Below, piece by piece: positions 53,596 to 59,438 of a stretch of 59,438 nucleotides of DNA. How positions within the stretch are numbered: the stretch's first letter is position 1; each line of letters begins with the position of its first letter. Both the position numbers and the translations under genes were made by a program. Source of the stretch: Bacteroidetes bacterium ADurb.Bin012 (GTDB taxonomy: Bacteria > Bacteroidota > Bacteroidia > Bacteroidales > TTA-H9). Location: the NCBI GenBank assembly GCA_002071415.1, contig MWFC01000007.1, positions 1 through 59,438 on the forward strand, written 5' to 3'. A model generated the notes under the pieces. That model was not told where the DNA came from. It ran no database searches and was given only the letters and a program-made list of their open reading frames with translations.

Positions 53596-54153
53596 TTATG
53601 AAGTCTGATTGTAAGTTATAAGCCTTTCCCTTAAATGTTGCTGATCAATAAAATCATATACCCTGTCAAAAAGTATTGCAAACCATACTGTATAGTGCTT
53701 AGGAGAAGAAGATAGCTCATTTTTCAGGAAATTACGTTCAAAATAGTCAAAATCACTTACTTCATTGGGATCGGGTTGTGGTGGTTCGTCAGAGATTCCT
53801 ATATAAACATGATCAAACTCATGTTCAGTCAAACCATTATCGAGTTTTTCATGATAAATGAAATCGAATATTTTAAAAACCTCGGCATGTATTCCCATTT
53901 CTTCTTTCAGCCTGCGTTGTGCTGCTGTTTTGTTGTCTTCGCCAGGGAAAGGGTGTGTACATGCCGTATTTGACCATAAACCAGCCGAATGATATTTGTT
54001 CAATGCTCGTTTCTGTAAAAGCATCTGGCCTTTCGAATTGAAGATTATCACGGAAACCGCTCTGTGCAATAACGCCTTTTCATGTGCTTCAATCTTGGCA
54101 ATTTCTCCAATAATTTTATCGTTTATATCTACTAAAATCACTTTATCGCTCAT
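53596..54153 (-). CDS. idi: Isopentenyl-diphosphate delta-isomerase, type I
   Basis: 185 residues, Nudix-like fold. It interconverts IPP and DMAPP. The catalytic cysteine is C65 in NTACTHPFPG; metal-binding His residues are H24 and H30 (AHEKALLHRAVS) and H67; the Glu is in RRLKEEMGI and EHEFDHVYIG. It is third in a minus-strand unit after the pyrimidine-dimer glycosylase and crtB, 10 nt from crtB. It supplies prenyl donors for carotenoid or squalene synthesis. Confidence 0.95.
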   Translation of the reverse strand: MSDKVILVDINDKIIGEIAKIEAHEKALLHRAVSVIIFNSKGQMLLQKRALNKYHSAGLWSNTACTHPFPGEDNKTAAQRRLKEEMGIHAEVFKIFDFIYHEKLDNGLTEHEFDHVYIGISDEPPQPDPNEVSDFDYFERNFLKNELSSSPKHYTVWFAILFDRVYDFIDQQHLRERLITYNQTS

Positions 54154-54163
54154 AATTGATAGA

Positions 54164-55006
54164 TTAGATACGTTTGAAAAAATACAAAATACAAACTTTG
54201 ACCATTATTAAATACTTTTTGATGTTTGAAATCCTTATTCTTTGTGAGAGAATTTTTTCGGGTGAAGAGTGAATAATTTTTATAAAAAGGCTGTTATAAT
54301 AGTAATATGCAATGGCCACAGCCAGTTTTGAACGACCAGGTAGTTGTCGAATGCCAGGGAAGGCCACTTTGAAGTCTTGTTCGATAGAATGTTCGATTAT
54401 TTTTTTGCTTTGTTGGTTCAGGCTCATGGTAGACATCTCTGGAAAGTAGTATCTGCCTAAGTTTTGAGTATCTGATTTAATATCGCGAAGGAAGTTTACC
54501 TTTTGAAAAGCCGACCCTAATTTTTGTGCAGGCAGTTCGAGTTTTTGATAAAGGCTCGGTTCATTATGACAAAATACCCTTAGGCACATCAATCCCACAA
54601 CATCGGCCGAACCATAGATATATTGACTCAAATCTTCCTGCTTGTGGTATTGAGTAATATTTAAATCTCGCTTCATGCTTTCGAGAAAAGCATTGATATG
54701 GCTGTGAGGAATTTTGTATTTATTTACGGTATCAGCAAATGCCATGAGAACTGTGTTAGTGCTGATGTTGTGACCGAGCGAGTAATAAAGATCTTCGGTA
54801 AGTTTGTTCAAAAGAAAAATCTTGTCGTGTGGATGGAAACTATCTACGATCTCATCAGCAAGGCGAACAAATCCATAAATGGCATAAATTGCCGAACGCT
54901 GTTCCTTTTCGAGAAATGACACGGCTAATGAAAAGGAGGTGCTATATCTTTTGGTGATCAGCTCCGAAATCTTGTAACAAGTCTGTAAGTAAAATTCTTT
55001 ATTCAT
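54164..55006 (-). CDS. crtB: Phytoene/squalene synthase family protein
   Basis: 280 residues. It condenses two prenyl diphosphates head to head. Both aspartate-rich motifs are present: D51-E-I-V-D55 (VRLADEIVDSFH) and D175-I-K-S-D179 (NFLRDIKSDTQNLGRYYFP). GSADVVGLMCLRVF is typical of phytoene synthases. Carotenoid (CrtB) is favoured over squalene (HpnD) because idi follows and a UV-repair gene precedes, but no desaturase crtI is in the window. It starts 3 nt after the glycosylase gene. Confidence 0.88.
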   Translation of the reverse strand: MNKEFYLQTCYKISELITKRYSTSFSLAVSFLEKEQRSAIYAIYGFVRLADEIVDSFHPHDKIFLLNKLTEDLYYSLGHNISTNTVLMAFADTVNKYKIPHSHINAFLESMKRDLNITQYHKQEDLSQYIYGSADVVGLMCLRVFCHNEPSLYQKLELPAQKLGSAFQKVNFLRDIKSDTQNLGRYYFPEMSTMSLNQQSKKIIEHSIEQDFKVAFPGIRQLPGRSKLAVAIAYYYYNSLFIKIIHSSPEKILSQRIRISNIKKYLIMVKVCILYFFKRI

Positions 55007-55009
55007 AAC

Positions 55010-55438
55010 TTATATCTTTTCCCATGATTCCACTTCTCCAGCCACTAAATAAAACAATGGATGAGTTACAGGCATGTCAATAATTTTAACTTCATTGTAT
55101 TTTTTAACAGCTCGCTTTTTAAGTTTGTTTAAAAGGTGGTGTAGTTGAAATTCTACTTGTCCTTCCGTAATTGCTATTCTAGTCATTGTTTCCGTTTGTT
55201 TGAATTTAGATACATCGAAGTTATACCCTCTATTTTGGGCTTCTTGCCATACGACATTTAAATAGAAGTCAATACTTTTTAATGGCTTCCTTAGCTGTCT
55301 TAAACGCAACAATTGTGGATGATTCCTATAGCCTCGGGTGTTTCCCATTAGCACAATTAGGGCTAATAAGGCTTCTTTCCATAATGCAATTATTCCCTTC
55401 GAATCCAAATATTTAGGATGTATTGATCAAATTCTCAT
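55010..55438 (-). CDS. Pyrimidine-dimer DNA glycosylase (endonuclease V-like), in-frame TGA at codon 4
   Basis: From the ATG at 55438 the frame reads M-R-I-TGA-S-I-H-P-K-Y-L-D-S-K-G. The Pyr_excise family begins M-R-x-W-S-x-H-P-K-Y-L-D, so TGA replaces the invariant Trp. The rest is normal: IALWKEALLALIVLMGN, YRNHPQLLRLRQL, RGYNFDVSKF, TEGQVEFQLHHLL (142 codons in all). Without readthrough only a TTG at 55408 could start a protein that lacks 10 residues, including the conserved HPKYL. The enzyme repairs UV dimers. It is first in an operon with crtB (3 nt) and idi. Confidence 0.8.
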
Positions 55439-55851
55439 TTTTTCATGGTTTGAATCCAATTTAAAATATTCTTTCTACTTCTTTAAAAAAATTTAGCTTG
55501 TAAGATCAAATGGCTGATGCAATTATATATTCCTTCATGATTTTATCCTGTAGGTATATTGTTCTGCTTATTGATCAACATGGATAGAAGTATTTAGGCA
55601 AATATAAAAAAATTGTCCAAACTGTACAATCAAAGGTTATTTTGATGATTTTGCCTGTTCATTTCGATGAAATATTCGATGTTTATTATTGTTGCAAGTA
55701 TATGTTGCTGACTTTTATTCAGTCATTTGAACCTTTAGGGTTGTGATGATTTTATTTTTTATGATTTGAAACCTTAATTTTTATAATTTAAACTTTTAGA
55801 GCAAATCGATGAGATAATGGGATGATAAGTATGCGCAAATAACTGATAAAT
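55439..55851. other. Gene-free stretch upstream of the UV-repair/carotenoid operon
   Basis: About 410 AT-rich bases without an open frame. It holds a promoter at 55599-55629 that reads towards the glycosylase gene. Nothing else recognised. Confidence 0.5.
55599..55629 (-). promoter_or_regulatory. Promoter of the glycosylase-crtB-idi operon
   Basis: Minus strand: TTG (complement of 55627-55629), 20 nt, TATATTTG (complement of 55599-55606). It is about 160 nt before the ATG at 55438, leaving a long leader. Confidence 0.5.
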
Positions 55852-56835
55852 TTAGGAATCGGGATTGTATCCACTTTTTTTGAAAAATTCTTCTGGATTT
55901 TTCATTTCGATGATATCCAATACCGCCTGATGTTTATCCAGACATTTATTGAAATATGCTTCTACTATTCTGTATCCCATAAAATAGCCCAAATCGGGTG
56001 GTAGGTCATTTTCTACTCTATCGAAATTATACATCCAATTATCGGTATTTACACCTGCTTCGATATCTTTCTTGAATTTCATCCAGAGTTCTTTTTCATG
56101 AGAAATGCCATAATCATATAAATAGGCGTTCCCTCTCACTCCGGTTAGCAACCATGCAATGAAATCTGCTGCACCTTCGAAAAGACTTCTATTCAATAGA
56201 TCATAATTATCGAGCCGAGCATTTACTTGCAAATGATGAATTGTTTCGTGGGCAATCACATATATGAGCCTCTTGTCTATATTGGTGTCGGAATCAAGAA
56301 TTTTCCCAAGAGCATTTAATCCAAATTCTGATAGATCGACCTTGTTGCTGGATGTAATTATTTCGGCTCCAATAAATAAAAATTCCCTGGTCGATGTACC
56401 TCCAGCTCTTAGCGGACTGATGACAAAACAAATTTTTAGCGGGATATAATTCGGGTAATATTTTTCGATTTTCTGGAATAATTGTATGATTTCTGGGTAG
56501 ATTTCTTTAGTTAGCAGAGTATTTGCCCTAACACTGTTGAAAAATTTGGGATAATTACGGATGGCTTCTAAATAATCTTCGGATGTATAATCATAAATGC
56601 GAATGAATTCCTTAAAACCATCGGTTCCATTATCGAATAGATATTCTTTCAAGCAGTAAATGCTATCCAATGATGAATTACAGTTTTTCAACATATCGAA
56701 TGCCACCCAAAAGTTGTCGATATCTTTTGTAGTGACAGTAAAAGCGCTATTTTCAGCAGGTTTAATCTGAGAAAAAGATTGTAAACCAAATAATAAACAA
56801 TATAAAAAAACAATAATTTTCAAGAATTTTGGCAT
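55852..56835 (-). CDS. Secreted zincin metalloprotease-like protein (DUF2268-like)
   Basis: 327 residues. Signal peptide (about 1-22, ending SFSQ), then a helical region and the zinc site H196-E-T-I-H200 in IAHETIHHLQVNAR. A downstream acidic ligand is likely E220 in LFEGAADFIAW, 20 residues after H200, as in gluzincins. Long N-terminal helices and the C-terminal YFMGYRIVEAYF resemble DUF2268-type predicted Zn-dependent proteases. No T9SS domain, so it is probably periplasmic. No partner gene is adjacent. Confidence 0.72.
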   Translation of the reverse strand: MPKFLKIIVFLYCLLFGLQSFSQIKPAENSAFTVTTKDIDNFWVAFDMLKNCNSSLDSIYCLKEYLFDNGTDGFKEFIRIYDYTSEDYLEAIRNYPKFFNSVRANTLLTKEIYPEIIQLFQKIEKYYPNYIPLKICFVISPLRAGGTSTREFLFIGAEIITSSNKVDLSEFGLNALGKILDSDTNIDKRLIYVIAHETIHHLQVNARLDNYDLLNRSLFEGAADFIAWLLTGVRGNAYLYDYGISHEKELWMKFKKDIEAGVNTDNWMYNFDRVENDLPPDLGYFMGYRIVEAYFNKCLDKHQAVLDIIEMKNPEEFFKKSGYNPDS

Positions 56836-57419
56836 GATGCATAGAATTTTTAATTTGTCGCAACTAATTCAAGCAGAGTTTTTTAGCTATTAAACCTCCT
56901 ATATATCCATAGATTTCGAAATTATATAATTTCGAAAATACTATGTACGAATCTTCTTCTTATAACGCTTCCGTCGAAATGATATTTCATTCAAATTGTG
57001 AGTGATAATAATAAATTTCTTCCATTAATAAATATAGAGTTGAATTTGATTGATTTATTTGTGCTTTGCCCTGTTGCCTTTTACTTTTTTATCTCGACGT
57101 AAATTGGAATTTCGACGCTAAACATCAGGGTGTAAAGCGATATGCTTTTTAAAAATCCTCGTTTTTACTCAATGCTTATCTCGATGTTTTCAATTTGCTA
57201 AATAGGGCCTGATCTTCATAAAACCCGATTCATGTGTCATCGATATGCCAAGTTAAACGGTTGGTTTTCAGGATAATTTTCCTCATTTTAAAATGTTAAA
57301 AAATTTTTATGAAGCTTCGCGCGATATTCGCTTGTTAAATCTATTGTATTTTAGTGTTAACTTCATGTTTACCCCAATCCTTTTCGTAATTTTGCAGGAT
57401 AGAAATTCTATTATTATTC
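56836..57419. other. Gene-free stretch before gltX, with a -7 box
   Basis: About 580 AT-rich bases. TAATTTTG at 57387-57394 is a good -7 box for gltX, 25 nt before its start; a -33 TTG is not clear (ATG at the expected place). Otherwise there is no open frame, repeat or hairpin that I can support. Confidence 0.5.
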
Positions 57420-58931
57420 ATGAGTGGAGAAGCTATCAGGGTGCGATTTGCGCCCAGCCCGACAGGGCCACTTCATATAGGAGGTGTGCGTACTGCATTG
57501 TATAATTTTCTTTTTGCCCGGCAACATAATGGAAAATTTATTCTGAGGATAGAAGATACCGACAGGAATCGTTTTGTACCTGGTGCTGAGGAATATATTA
57601 TTAAATCCCTTTCGTGGTGCGGCATTCAATTCGATGAGGGTGTTCATCTGGGTGGACCTTTTGGGCCTTACCGTCAGAGCGACCGTAAGCATCTATACAA
57701 ACAATACATTGATATCCTTGTCGAAAATGAACATGCCTATTATGCTTTCGACAGTCACGACGATTTAGAAGAAGCTCATGAAAAGAATCCCAATTTTCAG
57801 TATGATGCTTTGAGCCGCATGAAAATGTGCAATTCGCTTACCTTACCCAAAGAAGAAGTCAAAAGAAGAATAGCCGCAGGTGAGCCTTACGTCGTCAGAG
57901 CTTTGATTCCCATAGACATTGTCATTAGGGTAAATGACCTCATTCGAGGAGAAGTGGAGGTGGAAAGCAAAACCCTCGACGACAAGGTGCTGTTCAAATC
58001 GGATGGAATGCCGACCTACCATCTGGCCAATATCGTAGATGATCATCTGATGGAAATTACGCATGTGATTCGCGGCGAAGAATGGCTACCTTCGGCACCT
58101 CTGCATGTGTTGCTATACGAGTTTTTTGGATGGGAGAAACCGCAATTTGCTCACCTGCCTCTTTTGCTAAGGCCCGATGGCAATGGAAAACTCAGTAAGC
58201 GCGACGGCGACCGTCTGGGTTTCCCGGTTTATCCACTCGAATGGACCGACCCTAAAACAGGTGAAAAATCGATGGGATATCGTGAATCGGGATATTATCC
58301 AGAGGCTTTCATCAATATGTTGGCCTTGCTTGGCTGGAATCCAGGTACCGAACAGGAAATCTTTTCCCTGGATGAACTCATCGATGCCTTTTCACTGGAA
58401 AGAGTGGGGAAATCGGGTTCACGTTTTGATCCTGAAAAGGCCAAATGGTTCAACCAGCAATATTTGAGAAAACGTTCTGATGATGAATTAACCCAGGAGT
58501 TCATTCCCATTTTGAAGAATCTTGGCGTAGATTGTTCTTGGGAATATGTGAAGGAAAGCATACATCTGGTGCGTGAAAGAGTAAGTTTTGTGAAAGAAAT
58601 CTGGGACCAAGGATGGTTCTTTTTTAAACCTCCTGAAAAGTATGATGAAGAAGTCATCAAGAAAAGATGGAAACCCGAAACTTCACAGATTCTTCAAAAA
58701 TTTTCCGACACTCTTTTGCATCTCGATACATTCGATCAAGTCCATCTCGATGAAACGATACAAAATTTCCTTCAGGAAAACGCTGTTGAGATGGGTGCTT
58801 TGATGAGTCCTTTGAGGATTTGTCTTACTGGAGGTGCTATTGGCCCTCATCTTACCGAAATAATGGCCTTGATTGGCAAGGAAGAAACCTTACATAGAAT
58901 TGAAACTGCACTGAAAAAGATAAACCATTAA
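57420..58931 (+). CDS. gltX: Glutamyl-tRNA synthetase
   Basis: 503 residues, class I. APSPTGPLHIGGVRTALYNF holds the HIGH-type motif (H19-I-G-G22), and KLSKR is at 257-261. GEEWLPSAPLHVLLYEFFGW and GWNPGTEQEIFSLDELI follow in normal order, with a C-terminal anticodon-binding domain. It charges tRNA-Glu. The window has tRNA-Gln and leuS, lysS and tyrS; whether GltX also serves tRNA-Gln cannot be said. folB starts 3 nt after the stop. Confidence 0.97.
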   Translation: MSGEAIRVRFAPSPTGPLHIGGVRTALYNFLFARQHNGKFILRIEDTDRNRFVPGAEEYIIKSLSWCGIQFDEGVHLGGPFGPYRQSDRKHLYKQYIDILVENEHAYYAFDSHDDLEEAHEKNPNFQYDALSRMKMCNSLTLPKEEVKRRIAAGEPYVVRALIPIDIVIRVNDLIRGEVEVESKTLDDKVLFKSDGMPTYHLANIVDDHLMEITHVIRGEEWLPSAPLHVLLYEFFGWEKPQFAHLPLLLRPDGNGKLSKRDGDRLGFPVYPLEWTDPKTGEKSMGYRESGYYPEAFINMLALLGWNPGTEQEIFSLDELIDAFSLERVGKSGSRFDPEKAKWFNQQYLRKRSDDELTQEFIPILKNLGVDCSWEYVKESIHLVRERVSFVKEIWDQGWFFFKPPEKYDEEVIKKRWKPETSQILQKFSDTLLHLDTFDQVHLDETIQNFLQENAVEMGALMSPLRICLTGGAIGPHLTEIMALIGKEETLHRIETALKKINH

Positions 58932-58934
58932 GTC

Positions 58935-59291
58935 ATGGCTTGGATTGCCCTCGAACAAATGGAATTTTGGGCCTACCATGGTTGCTTCACCGAGGAACAG
59001 GTTATAGGCACTCGCTTCATGATAGACCTCTATATAGAAACCGACACATCAAAAGCCGAACTTTCCGACGACTTAAACGACACAATCAATTATCAGAGTG
59101 TGTACAAAGTAGTGAAGAACGAAATGCAAATTCCATCGAAACTCCTCGAACATCTTGGCAGAAGAATCCTTACAAGTGTATTCACACGTTTCCCTAAGAT
59201 TTCTTATGCTAAAATAAAGATATCGAAACTGAATCCCGCCTTGGGAGGGAAAATTGGCAGTGTGAGCGTTAACCTCGAAGAAAAGAGATGA
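58935..59291 (+). CDS. folB: Dihydroneopterin aldolase
   Basis: 118 residues. It cleaves dihydroneopterin to hydroxymethyldihydropterin and glycolaldehyde in folate synthesis. Seen: EQMEFWAYHGCFTEEQVIG with the pterin-contacting YHG, INYQSVYKVV, the conserved Glu in KLLEHLGRRIL-like (here SKLLEHLGRRI), and ISKLNPALGGKIGSVSV with the catalytic Lys. It is tightly linked to gltX and so likely co-transcribed. Confidence 0.93.
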   Translation: MAWIALEQMEFWAYHGCFTEEQVIGTRFMIDLYIETDTSKAELSDDLNDTINYQSVYKVVKNEMQIPSKLLEHLGRRILTSVFTRFPKISYAKIKISKLNPALGGKIGSVSVNLEEKR

Positions 59292-59379
59292 AAGTGGTTT
59301 TTTGATAAAGAATTAGTTATTCACTCAATCGGCCTTGAAGAAAAATTTATTTTAGGGCTCCTGTTTTCCGCACTTTTTC

Positions 59380-59436
59380 GGGACACCGATATAATATATT
59401 GATAATCAATATTAATTTTGTAATTTTGGGTGTCCC
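59380..59436. repeat. 8-bp inverted repeat with AT-rich palindromic centre at window end
   Basis: GGGACACC (59380-59387) pairs with GGTGTCCC (59429-59436) across 41 nt. The centre holds a second palindrome, ATATTGAT-A-ATCAATAT, around 59404, and TAATTTTG-type -7 boxes. It could be an insertion-element end, an operator or a stem-loop; the window stops here. Confidence 0.5.
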
Positions 59437-59438
59437 AA

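Overview
The window is a 59.4-kb piece of an AT-rich Bacteroidota chromosome, most likely an anaerobic or fermentative member of the Bacteroidales or a close relative. The evidence is: (i) at least five secreted proteins with C-terminal type IX secretion (T9SS) type A sorting domains, including two gingipain-like C25 peptidases; (ii) many promoters of the Bacteroidota form, TTTG or TTG, 18-20 nt, then TAnnTTTG; (iii) a sodium-pumping methylmalonyl-CoA decarboxylase whose gamma subunit carries the extracellular lamin-tail domain seen in Bacteroides relatives; (iv) an SDR-type threonine dehydrogenase and a TonB-dependent receptor with a carboxypeptidase-like N-terminal domain.

Layout. 1-4.1 kb is accessory: two transposase remnants and a lone type IIG restriction-modification enzyme. 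4.5-12.7 kb is housekeeping (dtd, thioesterase, OsmC, YdcF, an epimerase, tyrS, tRNA-Leu, prs, rplY, pth). 13.2-17.7 kb is the methylmalonyl-CoA epimerase/decarboxylase operon for propionate formation and sodium export. 17.8-23.9 kb holds a frameshifted uridine kinase, a coiled-coil membrane protein, the divergent kbl/tdh threonine-degradation pair, a TatD-like/TcdA pair and tRNA-Gln. 24.3-32.9 kb is a minus-strand block of four T9SS cargo proteins, three of them followed by strong hairpin terminators. 33.3-38.6 kb has queA, ispD, leuS and a decayed LysE-type exporter. 38.7-41.9 kb has a metallophosphatase, an ECF sigma/anti-sigma/Spy-like module, a three-repeat calcium-motif protein and tRNA-Ala. 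42-45 kb is a tight four-gene operon, rsmI-FRG-NUDIX-T9SS cargo. 45-51 kb has lysS, a 52-aa membrane protein, a U32 protein, a tandem-repeat secreted protein, mtnA and an aldo/keto reductase. 51-56.8 kb has a TonB receptor, an idi-crtB-UV-glycosylase operon and a secreted zincin. The end has gltX-folB and an unexplained inverted repeat.

Most genes are ordinary, but several points deserve attention. The rsmI-FRG-NUDIX-T9SS operon couples an uncharacterised FRG-domain protein to a NUDIX hydrolase. A pyrimidine-dimer glycosylase has TGA exactly where its family has Trp4, inside a probable carotenoid operon. A LysE exporter has a stop and two indels, and udk has a single-base frameshift in a C run; these could be true decay or homopolymer errors. 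An ECF sigma gene has no ATG start. Small or repeat-built secreted and membrane proteins complete the list. I saw no CRISPR array, rRNA or prophage. All functional names rest on motif recognition by eye; no search was run.
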